DNA of 64,000 nt from assembly GCA_021229015.1 (NCBI GenBank), contig CM037781.1:33335525-33399524 (forward strand). The letters run 5' to 3'. The DNA comes from Solen grandis. Lineage: Eukaryota; Mollusca; Bivalvia; Adapedonta; Solenidae. The notes under the pieces are model-generated. The model was not told the origin of the DNA and made no database searches. It saw only the letters and a program-made list of their open reading frames with translations. This document shows, in pieces, positions 12,501 to 21,828 of the stretch (position 1 is its first letter; each line of letters opens with the position of its first letter). A program made the position numbers and the translations under genes.

Positions 12501-12971
12501 GAATAACGACGAGTCACTCGTAAAATTACTGATTTTCCACCTCACATTTGTGACTGCGCCACTCGTGAAAATATTGATTTTTCTCCTCACTCGATGAATT
12601 AAGAATGACATTCCACTGAAACCAACAATTCTCCTCTGTAATAGGAGACAACCCAATCTGACGAGCTCACACTTCAGTCGAAATTGGCGCCAAGTGTATT
12701 TAATTTTTTTTTTCTTCGGGATTTTAGGAGAGCGATTCGCGCCAACCCTGTCCGACCAAACTGGTGCGTCAATGAAATTGAACAACCGAGAGAGCAGAGT
12801 GAGGAACCCCATTACATCTATGTCGAAGACAGAGAAGCAACGGAAATGCAATTTCAAAACGAGTATAACCCCAACTATGTCCAACAGGGGCCCCACTCCA
12901 TGAATTGTTATGAGACCCCCACTCAAGGGCCACTCGGAAAACAGGAAGTGTATAAGGTTTTGAATCTTTAA
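6450..12971 (+). CDS. C-type lectin-like / WSC-like single-pass membrane receptor, nine exons
   Basis: Predicted cell-surface receptor. Seen: exons 6450-6520, 6748-6799, 7130-7307, 7763-7878, 8642-8778, 10657-10860 (or -10899), 11283-11384, 12088-12202 and 12728-12971, all with GT donors and AG acceptors and matching phases, giving about 405 (or 418) residues once one base in exon 5 is discounted. Order: signal peptide; lectin-like segment with the WIGA motif at about residue 84; cysteine-rich WSC-like domain (about 100-185); second lectin-like domain with the YYWTSLRR core; TM helix about 303-321; cytoplasmic tail about 85 residues. Five N-glycosylation sequons lie before the TM. Known: WSC and C-type-lectin folds bind carbohydrate. 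Inference: a glycan- or microbe-sensing receptor; the tail suggests endocytosis or kinase signalling. Introns carry SINEs and a mariner-like end. The exon-5 frameshift could mean a pseudogene or a sequence error. Confidence 0.72.
6748..6799 (+). CDS. receptor exon 2: short linker after the signal
   Basis: Follows a T-rich acceptor (TATTGTTTAG) and ends at donor GTATTG. It encodes about 17 residues starting GQYGRMALP and ends in phase 0, matching exon 3. The exon is small and unremarkable, so its support comes mainly from splice phase. Confidence 0.55.
7130..7307 (+). CDS. receptor exon 3: first C-type-lectin-like segment
   Basis: Starts after AACAG in phase 0 and ends at donor GTATGC. Carries two sequons (NIS, NLT) and the segment LNEKLWIGARAEFTPYVSWE, which resembles the WIGxxxxxxxxxxW strand of C-type-lectin-like domains. 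The canonical lectin cysteines are missing, so this is a divergent or partial fold. A CAT/CAG triplet repeat follows at once in the intron (7312-7360). Confidence 0.65.
7763..7878 (+). CDS. receptor exon 4: WSC-like domain, first half
   Basis: Acceptor GCGTTCCAG; the left-over G of exon 3 completes a Gly codon, giving a GC start as in WSC domains. It ends with NCLARCSSAPYFVLQ and the strong donor GTGAGT in phase 0. The CxxxC followed by an aromatic FxLQ segment matches the middle of WSC domains (usual form CxxxCxxxGYxYxGLQ). Confidence 0.66.
7976..8210 (+). repeat. Pro-type SINE, degraded copy in receptor intron 4
   Basis: Begins with a decayed tRNA-like head (GACTAAGTGGTTAGAACG). It continues with the body words TATACGGGTAGCTCCAGG, GCAGCACTATATCTGTCTCA and a GTGGGACGTTAAAACC tail. 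Confidence 0.6.
8642..8778 (+). CDS. receptor exon 5: WSC-like domain, second half, with apparent frameshift
   Basis: Enters in phase 0 (NTSCICVTEYDKTNC, then CNDPCLSNP) and leaves through donor GTAAAG. The expected WSC ending (CGG...LY) is present as LCGGPDDMMFLYG but in the next frame. One surplus base near 8736-8742 (CCCCAAGCGAC) explains the shift, and removing one base makes both exon borders phase-compatible with exons 4 and 6. It is a single-base sequence error or a real inactivating change. Confidence 0.62.
9178..9492 (+). repeat. tRNA-Pro-like SINE, fullest copy
   Basis: The head has an A box (GGTGGCCTAGTGGTTAGAGC), an anticodon arm CCGCCTCGGGTGCGGGAGG and a B box GTGGGTTCGACCC, closest to tRNA-Pro. 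The body includes TCAGCATATAAGGGTAG and GCAGCACTATATCTGTCTCA. The tail is a short (CAAA)n. It lies in receptor intron 5. Related copies are at 5855, 7976, 10155 (-) and 39310 (-). Confidence 0.75.
9670..9760 (-). repeat. second tRNA-like SINE head
   Basis: On the minus strand: GACCGCCTAGTGGCTGGAGC (A box) and AGGTCGTGAGTTCAATCC (B box). No body recognised. Lies in receptor intron 5. Confidence 0.45.
10155..10405 (-). repeat. Pro-type SINE, minus strand copy
   Basis: Reverse complement of the 9178 copy: GGGTTTAACGTCCCATCGAC tail, GAGACAGATA, GTATCACGCCGTAGAC, then a degraded tRNA head near 10350-10400. Lies in receptor intron 5. Confidence 0.6.
10657..10899 (+). CDS. receptor exon 6: second C-type-lectin-like domain
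   Basis: Encodes FLNWQDALNLTSRRAQSLFY and YYWTSLRRSLNMAWTD, matching the conserved WxxA...L and YWxxLRR...W elements of C-type lectins. The start in phase 1 after GAAAAG joins exon 5's G into an Asp codon. Two donors keep phase with exon 7: GTACTC (exon end 10860) and GTTTGT (exon end 10899). I cannot choose between them. Confidence 0.62.
11283..11384 (+). CDS. receptor exon 7: lectin C-terminal cysteines
   Basis: Acceptor CATTTTTCTAG, donor GTAAGC. Encodes NKSCVTIKRTKANF and MEECDMEYRYIYIN, matching the C...C...(F/Y)xC-like final strands of a C-type lectin, although the last Cys is absent. It ends with one spare base that pairs with exon 8. Confidence 0.6.
11857..12000. mobile_element. mariner-like terminus in receptor intron 7
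   Basis: TACGAGGGGTGATTCAGAAA resembles the TACGAGGGGTGTTCAAAA-type terminal repeat of mariner elements. The opposite end was not found, so the right boundary given is arbitrary. Confidence 0.35.
12088..12202 (+). CDS. receptor exon 8: juxtamembrane and transmembrane helix
   Basis: Acceptor CTATTACAG, donor GTAACG. Encodes DHQSPPYEIWFTTHLVK then the hydrophobic helix ILLSCVVAFILFAVVVCLC and the stop-transfer QRR. The basic residues after the helix predict type I topology with the lectin and WSC parts outside. Confidence 0.7.
12402..12425 (+). other. possible alternative terminal exon giving a tail-less receptor
   Basis: A strong acceptor (long T tract then CACATTTCAG, AG at 12400-12401) precedes a stop that would be in frame with exon 8 after one Arg codon. 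AATAAA follows at 12417-12422. If used, the receptor would end just after the TM helix. The evidence is sequence only, and the exon would be extremely short. Confidence 0.3.
12728..12971 (+). CDS. receptor exon 9: cytoplasmic tail with tyrosine motifs
   Basis: Acceptor GGGATTTTAG; the two spare bases of exon 8 plus G make Arg, keeping the frame to the TAA at 12969-12971. The tail is rich in Glu, Gln, Asn and Tyr. It contains HYIYVEDRE, NEYNPNYVQQ (an NPxY motif followed by YxxQ), NCYETP and a C-terminal EVYKVLNL (YxxL). Known: NPxY and YxxΦ recruit endocytic adaptors or PTB domains, and YxxQ can recruit STAT proteins. No canonical ITAM is present. Confidence 0.65.
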
Positions 12972-14870
12972 GATCTAAATTAAGAGAAGAAAACTGTCCA
13001 GGGTACGGGAACAATCGAGATTTAGAGAACAGAATAATGCAATGTTATGGATGTCAAAGATCTAATTTAAAGAAAAAAATATATAGGAGTTCTTCAGGGG
13101 AGAAACATTCGACGAGCGAAACTTAACACGATCGTCGACTCAAGTGCATTTCTTAGATAAGGCGTTTTAACGAATAATGTAATGTTCTATTTGTGGTTTA
13201 GTGAAAAAAATGTTTTCAAGGTGGCATTGCAACAAATATTCTGCAAGACTCAGCAGGCAATCCATGAATTTATCTTGATCATTGATACTATCATCCCCAC
13301 CCCCCCAAAACAGGAAAAAAACAAAAACTTTTTTTGTTGCTATTTATCATATACTACTCTGAAGTTCTATATAGTTTATTATGTAGATTTTTTAGAGGTT
13401 ATTTTAAGTTTTATTTAAAAAATTATTGACATTTAATGTGTTTTCAACTGATTTTACTGAATCATGTCACAAGACAAAATATCTCAACCGACTTTTTCTC
13501 TTTTTTAAAATTTATCTTTTTTATATTCCTTTGTCCAAAACTTATTTATCAGTTTTAATTTGTTGCATGGGTTATAACATAAAACAACCAAACAACGCCG
13601 CACTGCAGGAGTTTAATTCAGCTCAATGTTTGAAGTAGTTAATATGTTATATAATTTGGGTCATTACATATTATATAATGGTGGCAAGATGTGAAAATCC
13701 AAAACAATATACAATGTATTTTAAATCATTTAACTAGTCTTTGGCGATAATTGCTTAACCACGAATATTGTGTGTAAAAATATGATTTTTATCATTCAGA
13801 TTCATTATTCCTTTTTATCAAACACTGTGCTACTTATCAATGGTTTATTTCTCTGAATTTCTGCACTTTGACGATAATAGTCCACGGCGTTTTACTTTTC
13901 TAGGAAATGTTTTGTCCGTAATATAAAAAGTAGATTGCCATTTTTAGATTGGCGGTGACCAGTCTTACGTACCGATTAACAAAAGCAGGCATCGTTGATT
14001 TGCAAAATTATCAGTCTTTTTTTCACCACACTGTATCCTTCCGCGCTAAGTAGCGTATTGTAAGGTCATGACCACCTTAGGTAAGCTATTTTTAACGAAA
14101 TCTCACCCCAGATCATTATGAAACAAATCAAAGCAGTCAGTACGCTGAGAGATTGTCGGCGTGGCAATTATTAAACAATTAAAGAGCTAGTACAGCTGAC
14201 TTTCTTCTAGTAACTGGAATTGCAGGAAAACGTATAGAGCTTTCTGACACCAAATAACCTCTGTCGAGTGTCAAGAAATTACAGGTAGTTTTGCCAAGTA
14301 GGATATGGTCAGTAGTATAGAGCAGAAGTTTAAGCCCGTACACCTTACATTCGGGTATAGTTAAGATACACGAAATGCACGGGTTTTATAATTCACTATA
14401 TGGAAAATTTCGTAGTTGTGTTGGTCATTCTAGATACGCTGGTCAGACTGAGAAGACATGCATTGTTGTTTACGAGACGTGAGAGATGTATGGGTGTCTT
14501 CAAACGATATCTACAAGCTGTAGTTATTATGTATTGATGCCATTATTTTCACGAATATTGACGTGTAATTTTGTGGGTTTTGTGACATTAGTGCTTTTTA
14601 AAATATGTGTATTTTACTCCAAAAAAACGTAACGACAACTTTGCAAGTACTGTTTTAGGTGGCTTTTTAAGGGAGGACAAACTCAGAAACCATGTAGTTA
14701 GCCATGTTTTGGTCCTTCGCATTGACAATTAACGTCCGAGAATCCCTGTTTCCTGTGCAACGTGTTGCGAGATGGTGCCACGTGCGTTTATTCCGGTGGA
14801 ACATGTCCTTGCAGTAGAGGTACACGATGCCTGAGACTTTGGTGGCTTTGCTGTAAAATATAGACTGTTG
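12972..14870. other. receptor 3' region and intergenic DNA
   Basis: No gene recognised. Contains a run of C at about 13301-13308, an A/T palindrome near 13645-13681 (TTATATAAT on both sides), and scattered short ORFs without character. The 5' edge of the next retrotransposon may begin somewhere before 14871. Confidence 0.4.
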
Positions 14871-15633
14871 TTAATAGTTAAATATTTTGCACATGTAACT
14901 TAATTGTTTAATGGGCCTGTGTGGCAGGCAGAGATTTTGCTGTGTGCTATTGTTAGTGAGCCTGTGTGGCAGAGATATTGATGTGTGCTACTGTTTATGG
15001 CTTGTGGCAGAAATTGGTGGCTTGTTACCTTGTGCAGAAATTGCTTGGCTATTGTTAATTTATTGCTGTTTGCTACTGTTAATGAGCCTGTGTAGCTAGT
15101 ATTGCAGTATGTTAATGATTGATTAGCCCGTGTGGCCAGTATCGCAGAATAGTACTGGTTGGTAAGCCTGTGTGACTAGTATCACTTATGTAGTAGTGAC
15201 TGTCAACGATCAATCTGTGTTAAGGTATACGTACAAGTGGCACATTATTGCAAATATATTTTGATATTGAGTAACGTAAAGGTAAGAGTGAGTCACGTTC
15301 ATATGTAAGTGATAGTTTCATTTGTATATGATGTATTACTATGCTCGTATTATACGCATTCATACTGTTTAGACAGTCTCATAGATTATAGTATGCCATT
15401 ACATATTTTGAAGGCTATCTTGAGAGAGATAATTGGCTTTATGTAGACGAGTATATTAATGTAAAATATTTCATATGCTTGATAAGGTAGTTAGTGTATT
15501 ACTCTTCTTGTATATCTGTAACACTTATTTTAATAAAACATTGTATATATTTGTAAAAAGCCTCGTTGTTATACCTATCATTACAAAGAACAGAGAATCA
15601 CGTTAATGAGTAATTCATATAAATCGTGAAAAA
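14871..15633 (+). repeat. 5' LTR and leader (borders approximate)
   Basis: Precedes the primer-binding site. Contains an AATAAA at 15532-15537 and a row of degenerate ~40-bp repeats. The 5' edge could not be fixed because no partner LTR is present, and the last bases before the primer site (GTGAAAAA) do not show a clear CA end. Confidence 0.4.
14910..15190 (+). repeat. degenerate ~40-bp tandem repeats inside the LTR
   Basis: Five to seven imperfect units containing GAGCCTGTGTGGCAGAGAT or AGCC(T/C)GTGTGGCCAGTAT followed by TGTGCTA(C/T)TGTTA. They may be transcription-factor sites of the LTR promoter, which is inference. Confidence 0.6.
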
Positions 15634-15651
15634 TGGGGGCTCGTCCGGGAT
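15634..15651 (+). other. primer-binding site, tRNA-Pro type
   Basis: TGGGGGCTCGTCCGGGAT is an 18-base match to the primer site used by retroelements primed by tRNA-Pro. It sits about 90 bases before the gag start. Confidence 0.8.
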
Positions 15652-15739
15652 GATAGGTTTTATTTCTATGAATACGTAACAACGAGACTGTAGCGTTGTA
15701 CATGTTTTAAAGATTTTTGTAGATTGTCAAGGAAATAAT

Positions 15740-16915
15740 ATGGAGAGATTTTTGGACATTGGCAAAAGTGTTGGTTTGAGTGGCAAGGAGTTGCTAGAAT
15801 TTGCAAGAACTGAAAGTGAGAAAGCTGAACAGAAAGAGAAAGAGGAAATTGCCAGGAGAGTGGCTATCGAAAGGGAGGAGAGAATGGAAGAGAGGGCTAT
15901 GAAACGTTTGGAACTAGAGACAGCTGAGAGAGAGAGAGAAATAGAATTAGAGTTAGAAAAGCTTAAATGTAAGTCACATGAAGACAAAGGTTCAGGTGAT
16001 GGTAAGAAATGGATGACAGCTAAATTACCCAAATTGCCTCCCTTTGTTGAGGGTAAGGATAGTATTGATGCTTATATAAAGCGTTTTGAAAGGTTTGCTG
16101 AAAATGCAGGATGGGATAGAAAGCTCTGGGCTACAAATTAAAGTGCATTGTTGCAAGGGAAAGATCTTGATGTCTTTTATAGGTTGTCAGCTTCAGATGC
16201 TGTGGATAATGATTGGCTTAAGGAAGCTCTGTTAAAGAGGTTTCAGTTAACAGAGGAAGGGTTTAGGTTGAAATTTAGAAGCAGTAAGGTAGGAGAAACA
16301 GCTAAGCAGTATGTTGTTAGGTTATGTGAGTATGTGATGCGATGGATGGATTAAGCTGAGGCAGATAAAACATCTGAGGGTCTTTGTGATTTGATTCTGA
16401 GAGAACAGTTCATGCAATCAGTTAGCAAGAACTTGCAAGTATTTTTAAAAGAGAGAAAAGTAAAGTCAGTAGAAGAAATTGCAGACTTTGCCGATCAGAA
16501 TATTGAAGCCCATGGTCAATTTTCGGAGAGTAGTAATTTACAACCCCGATTTCAACCAAATCATAAGAAATTTGTTGAAGTACCTAATCCAAATTCGGTA
16601 CAGCAAAGATTTGACAGGAATAGGAATTGCTACATTTGCAGATTCAGTGTACATTTAGCCAATGATTGTCTCCAAAGATTCTCCCGTAAACTTTGTAGTT
16701 CTAGTTCTGTTAAGGTCGGGGCACTAGATACTAGATATTCTTACAGTAATGCCTCTAGAGGTAGAAACCTAGGAAGGCGTAATGTTTTAGGTAGAGGTGC
16801 TCTTAGAAAAGGTACCTCAAGAAATAACCAGGCAGAAAGAAGTGACAGAGATAAGTCAGCTGAGTTGGAGAGAAGTGAGGGAAGTAGAGACGTGGTTTTG
16901 TTAAAGAAAATATAG
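15740..16915 (+). pseudogene. gag: gag, two in-frame stops
   Basis: Structural capsid/nucleocapsid protein of the retrotransposon. One frame runs from the ATG at 15740 to 16915 but is cut by TAA at 16139-16141 and TAA at 16352-16354, both without frame change. N-terminal coiled coil rich in Glu/Arg (about residues 25-80); middle region with capsid/SCAN-like helices (DAYIKRFERFAENAGW); C-terminal zinc knuckle C-x2-C-x4-H-x4-C (CYICRFSVHLANDC, near 16630) followed by an Arg/Ser-rich basic tail. Stops are single-codon changes, so the copy is inactive but fairly young. Confidence 0.72.
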
Positions 16916-16932
16916 GTTATGTAACATTAGAT

Positions 16933-17127
16933 ATGAACCAGCAGTTACTAGAATCATGTCCTAAACAGAAGACTTGTGCAGAAAATATGCCTATAGCTGA
17001 AGGTTATATGAATGGTAAAAAGGTCACTGTTTTACGTGACACCGGATGTTCCAGTTCAGTCGTTAGAAGAGATTTAGTAGCTAAGGTGTGTTTGACAGGA
17101 GAGACACAAAAGTGTGTTTTCAGGTAG
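16933..17127 (+). pseudogene. retroelement protease fragment
   Basis: Aspartic protease of the retrotransposon. The segment VTVLRDTGCSSSVVRR carries the D-T-G active-site triad in the usual 'xxxDTG(C/A)(S/T)S' context. The frame ends at a stop soon after, and the downstream half is scattered over other frames to about 17520. Confidence 0.6.
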
Positions 17128-17534
17128 GGTAAGTGCACTTTGTACAGAACACCCTATATATGATTTAGTTCTGGGTAACATCGTCGGTGTCCGGGAACCC
17201 GAATGATGTAGATGCAAATTGGAAGAAGCCTGATTGTAGCCAGGAGAGTGAAAGTGAGATATGTGTAGGCGAGGAGTTGAACGCTGTACAGACAAGAGCT
17301 CAGAAAGCGAACGAGAGCAAAACGTCTAGTTGTTTAAAATCGCTGATAGTATAGCTCAGGTAGGAGTTGAGGAAGTTAAATCTAAACAAATATCTGACCA
17401 AAGCCTTGTTAAGTTTAGAGAGAGAGCAGCTTCTAAAACCGAAAATTTCTATAACGGGAGCAGTGAGTTACTTCCAGTTTAAGAAAGATCTGCTTTTTAG
17501 GTATTTTTAGAGTGACAAATTTGAGGATGGCAGG

Positions 17535-18330
17535 TTGTTCAAGCAACTTTGTGTGCCAGAGAGTTTGCGAGTCCAAGTTCTGGAACTTGCCCATGATTCA
17601 ATTATGGGAGGACACTTAGGAATTAGGAAAACGACTGACAAGATTTTGTCAGAGTTTTGGTGGCCAGGTATTATTGCGGATGTCAAACGATACTGTAGAT
17701 CGTGCGATATATGTCAAAAGACATTTACGAGAGGCAAAGTTAAAAAGGTCCCTGTTGGCGACCTGCCTATAATTGAGACTCCAGTTAGTAGGGTTGCTAT
17801 TGACTTGGTTGGTTCCATCAACCCTCCATCCGAGAAAGGTAATCGGTATATACTGACCATCGCAGACTATTCCACTAGGTACCCTGAAGCCAACGCATTG
17901 GAGAACATTGATACGGTGACTATTGCAGAAGCACTCGTAGATATTTTCAGCCGGGTGGGGGTACCAAATGAGATACTTTCTGACATGGGAACGCAATTCA
18001 CGTCAGATCTCATGAATAGGTCGATAGGTTATTATCAGTCAGGCAGATTACGACTTCTCCATATAATCCCTCATGTAACGGCCTTGTTGAAAAATTTAAC
18101 GACACGTTAACTCAAAAAGGTTTGCCATGAACAACCTAAGCATTGGGATAGATATTTATCTCCACTGTTATTTGCTTATCGAAAAGCACCCCAAGCCAGT
18201 TTGGGTTTCTCGCCATTTGAGCTTCTTTATGGGCGTTTAGTAAGAGGCCCCATATGCATTCTCAGACAGCTGTGGACAAAGGAGATCGAAGCTGATGAAG
18301 TTAAGACTACTTTTGAGTACGTAGTAGATC
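17535..18330 (+). pseudogene. integrase, upstream of RT
   Basis: Retrotransposon integrase. The zinc-binding HHCC part is visible (HDSIMGGHLG, then CRSCDICQ). The catalytic core has the first Asp in AIDLVGS and the second in ILSDMGTQF. The region with the third acidic residue (Glu) near 18090 lies in another frame, so at least one frameshift is present. Beyond 18110 the frame continues as HWDRYLSPLLFAYRKAPQAS, typical of the integrase C-terminal part. The pearl-like insertion at 18333 interrupts the next segment. Confidence 0.72.
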
Positions 18331-18332
18331 TT

Positions 18333-19330
18333 AAACAAGAGGGCCATGATGGCCCTAAATCGCTCACCTGAGATAAATAGCCTTCAATGCCAAACATGCT
18401 AAACATACTGCTTTAGAAATACAGATGCTGAGGCGTAAACAGTGAAATTTGAGGTTTTCAGAAATTTCTTAGAATGCTAACAAAGCCAAATAAGCCATTT
18501 TTATCATTTCAAAAGGGGCATAACTCCTGTCCTAACGGGCAAATATCAGCCAAAATTCAAAATTTTATGACACTTAACATTGTCACAAAATTTAGAGATG
18601 ATTGGTTAAGAAGGCCCTAGATCGCTCACCTGAGTACAGGGTTACATATTAACCTGTACTAAACATGGCCAAGAAAAACAGAGTTCCTTATGTATCAAGT
18701 TTAAATAACAAACTTTAGTTTAAATTACTTTAGTAAGTTAAGTTTTGCCACATGATCATTCCTGCAAAATTTGATCAATTTTTTTATAGCTGTTTCATAG
18801 GAGATGTCGTTTAAAGATCTCACAATATACATATAAGGCAAATTAGCCCCACCCCTGGCGGCCATGTTTTAAGGCAGATCCAAATAATTTTAGCAACTTT
18901 GGTAGATGAATACCCTCGGATCAGTCCTGTAAAATCTGATCATATTCTGTGCAGTTTCAGAGGAGATGTCGTTTAAAGATTTCACAGATCCAAATAGTTT
19001 TAGCAACTTTGGTAGAGGGTCACCCAAGGGATATCTGTACCGAATTATTTTGAAATCTGGCCAGTAGTTTTGGAGGAGATGATTTTTAAAGTTTTCAAAT
19101 TATTTTTCTTTCCGTTGCCATGGCAACCAGAGTTCTTCATGGATCAACTTTATTTTAGCACCTTTTGTAGAGCCTCACCCAAGGAACATTCCTGCCGAGT
19201 TTCATTAAATTCTGTCCAGCGGTTTCAGAGGAGATGTCGTTTAAAGAAACTTGTTGACGACGCACGACGCCGGACACAGGGCGATCACAATAGCTCACCT
19301 TGAGCACTTTGTGCTCAGGTGAGCTAAAAA
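18333..19330 (+). mobile_element. pearl-like element with mixed type 1/type 4 core
   Basis: Starts AACAAGAGGGCCATGATGGC (5' end) and ends with the hairpin GAGCACTTTGTGCTC inside CTCACCTTGAGC...GTGAGCTAAAA. The core begins with a partial type 1 unit (GGGGCATAACTCCTGTCC), then about three type 4 units (TAGCAACTTTGGTAGAGGGT, CAGAGGAGATGTCGTTTAAA). It splits the integrase region; flanking host codons resume at about 19333. Confidence 0.8.
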
Positions 19331-19383
19331 AATAGGCTTGAGGAATCTTCAGAATTAGCCCAGACAAGAGTTAGAGAGTAGCA

Positions 19384-19758
19384 GTGTTAAGATACAGAAA
19401 GTATGCAAATGTAGGAAGAAAGGTTAAGTCTTTTAATGTTGGGGATAAAGTGTTGATCCTATTTCCAACATCTGCAAACAAACTGCTAATGCATCTTCAA
19501 GGGTCATATGAGGTTACTCAGAAAGTAAGTGACCATGATTACAAGGTGAAGGTCAAAGGTAAAGAGAAAAATTACCATGCGAATCTTCTCAAGAAGTATA
19601 TAGAAAGGCAAAAAGAATCTTGTTCTGACCGAAGTTCAGGAAAAGCTAAGCAAGTAGACGAAGAGAAAGTAGAAGGTACAGAGGGAATAGACAGTGCTAG
19701 AGAATTGAGGATACACATACCTTGTTTACATGCAAAGGAGGGAGTAAACGATGTATGA
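19384..19758 (+). pseudogene. integrase C-terminal GPY-type module
   Basis: Open stretch of 124 codons. FNVGDKVLILFPTSANKLLM followed by GSYEVTQKVSDHDYKVKVKG and NYHANLLKKYIER matches the GPY/F module that ends many Ty3/gypsy integrases. Its presence supports the gypsy rather than copia class for this element. Confidence 0.6.
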
Positions 19759-20201
19759 ATTATCCCTGACTTAGATGATAAGAAGAAGACAGAATTGCGA
19801 GAGCTAGTGAATGAGTTTAGTGGTGTATTACCAGGGGAGACAGATCTTATAGAACGAGATAGTTCTTACAAGTAATATACCTGTCAGATCGAAACCCTAC
19901 CCAATGCCGTATGCGTTAAGAGAATCCTTTAAGGCTGATATAGATATGATGTTGCAGTTAGGGATAATAGAACCTGTAGAATCACCATGTACATCGCCGG
20001 TGGTAATTGTTAGGAAGAGTGATGGCTCAAACAGGGTCTGTATTGATTATAGAAAGTTGAATGCTTTGACATTTTTGATTCTGAACCGGTTGGAAACCCA
20101 GATGAAATATTCGCTAGGTTGTTTCAAGCAAATTTTCTGTCAAAACTGGATGTGTCAAAGGACATTGGCAAATTAAGGTTAAGGAGGAGTGTATTCCATA
20201 C
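19759..20201 (+). pseudogene. reverse transcriptase, N-terminal part
   Basis: After a stop and a frame change, the segment LRELVNEFSGVLPGETDLIE and then MPYALRESFKADIDMMLQLG and SPVVIVRKSDGSNRVCIDYR match the start of Ty3/gypsy RT. The reading is cut by the Foldback-like insertion at 20202, and the protein continues after 28711. Confidence 0.7.
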
Positions 20202-20213
20202 GAGATATAATTT

Positions 20214-20365
20214 TTAGTGAGTTTCGAGTTAGAAAAGGTAAGTTTCTAGTTGGAAAAAGTGAGTTTCGAGTTGGAAAAAGTGAGTTTCGAGTCAGGAAAA
20301 AGTGAGTTTCTAGTTAGAATAAGTGAGTTTCGAGTCAGAAAAAAGTGAGGTTCGAGTACAGTTGA
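20214..20365 (+). repeat. left tandem-repeat arm of the Foldback-like element
   Basis: About seven copies of a 20-24-bp unit GTGAGTTTCGAGT(T/C)(A/G)GAAAAA. Variants TTTCTAG and GGTAAG occur. Confidence 0.8.
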
Positions 20366-21342
20366 AGATATAAATGTATTCGCAATACATTGTTAACTCC
20401 ATTGTTATGAAGACTTTTTGGGGGTTTCAGAGTATGTATTAAGTATCAAAATATCGTTTAAACCGATTGACAATACAACTTCATTCATGAATTCTTATAG
20501 TTGTTGACACAACTTTTTTTACCGACTCTCTGACGAGTATGAATAAAATCAGTGCCAAAATATGCCGATATAGATAACGCAAGTAAACTGTTTTCCCGTA
20601 AATAAGGTTGCGGCTACAAAAGAAACACCTGGTTTCATGCTTTTATATATATATATATATATTGCATAAATTATTTTTTACTGTCACTAAATTATACATT
20701 CAGTATAACTCTTATTACTCAATTTTTCTATGCATGCGTGGTTATTTTTTTTAAACAGAAAATGATTACGTGAATTTTTTTTTTACTTTCCGTAAATATA
20801 ATTGTCTATATGTACACTAAATCATTCTTATTGTTGAGTGACAATAAAAATATACAGTTAAAAATAACGTCATCTGAGAAATAACTCATATTGATCAACC
20901 TTATTATTATTTTTTTAATTTCAGCTATCAAGTAGCCCATTTATTCTCCCCGTTATTGGTGTTAGGGAGTCGGGAATCCATCCCCCAAAACACCTCACAA
21001 GTAAACATACAAAATTATGAATACAACACTTTCAACAGAAATGGTATTTGATGACTGGTTAATCCAATTTATAAGAGTATCTATATTTGTATCAAATACT
21101 GTGGGTTCTGGACAAATTCACCAAGGAATATTTGCTTTTGTTTGTTACTCTTTGGTATTTGTAATACAACATATTTGAATCAATATACAGTTTCCACATC
21201 TGTGAATATCTCTACCTTTGGCAGCCATCTTGAATGACAAATTTAAGGGATTTTTTTAAATAAATTACATACAGGAGCAGAAATTTCATTTTCCTATAAT
21301 TTCAATATTTCTGCTTCAAAAATCAAAATGTATACACCATTA
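20366..21342. other. unique left interior of the Foldback-like element
   Basis: No ORF. Contains (TA)n at 20647-20662. The segments 20366-20640 and 21190-21240 reappear in the second copy at 38516-38913, which lacks the stretch in between. Confidence 0.6.
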
Positions 21343-21828
21343 TCAAGCGGGACATGATGGCCCTGGGTCGCTCACCTGGTATCATTAGGCTATGTAAAAT
21401 CAAGTGACCCCTGGGGTAGAGCCAATTTTGACCCGAGGGTGATGATTTGAACAAACTTGGTAAAGGGTCTATTAGCCCATGTACATACCAAATGTATAAA
21501 CTCCAGACCTTGTGGTTTTTGAGAAGAAGATTTTTCTAGTTGTTTTTTTTCCAATATAAGTCTATGTAAAATCAAGTGATCCCTGGAGCGGGGCCAATTT
21601 TGACCCCAGCGTCATGATTTGAACAAACTTGGTAAGAATCGACTAGACAATGCTACACACCAAATATGTAAACTCTATGCTTTGTGGTGTCTGAGAAGAA
21701 GATTTTTCAAGTTTTTTTCCTATTAGCCTATGTTAAATCAAGTGACCCCTGAGGCGGGGCCAATTTTGACCCCAGGGTCATAATTTGAACAATCTTGGTA
21801 GAGAGTCATATGATCATGCTACATATTA

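Noticed and set aside
12462..12926. 154-codon minus-strand ORF over the receptor tail exon
   Set aside because: Antisense of exon 9; the plus strand has splice sites, phase and sensible motifs.
17535..20201. Integrase before RT as a simple consequence of an insertion or inversion
   Set aside because: All parts are on the same strand, and the RT start follows the GPY module within about 40 bases, so the order looks original; misassembly cannot be fully excluded.
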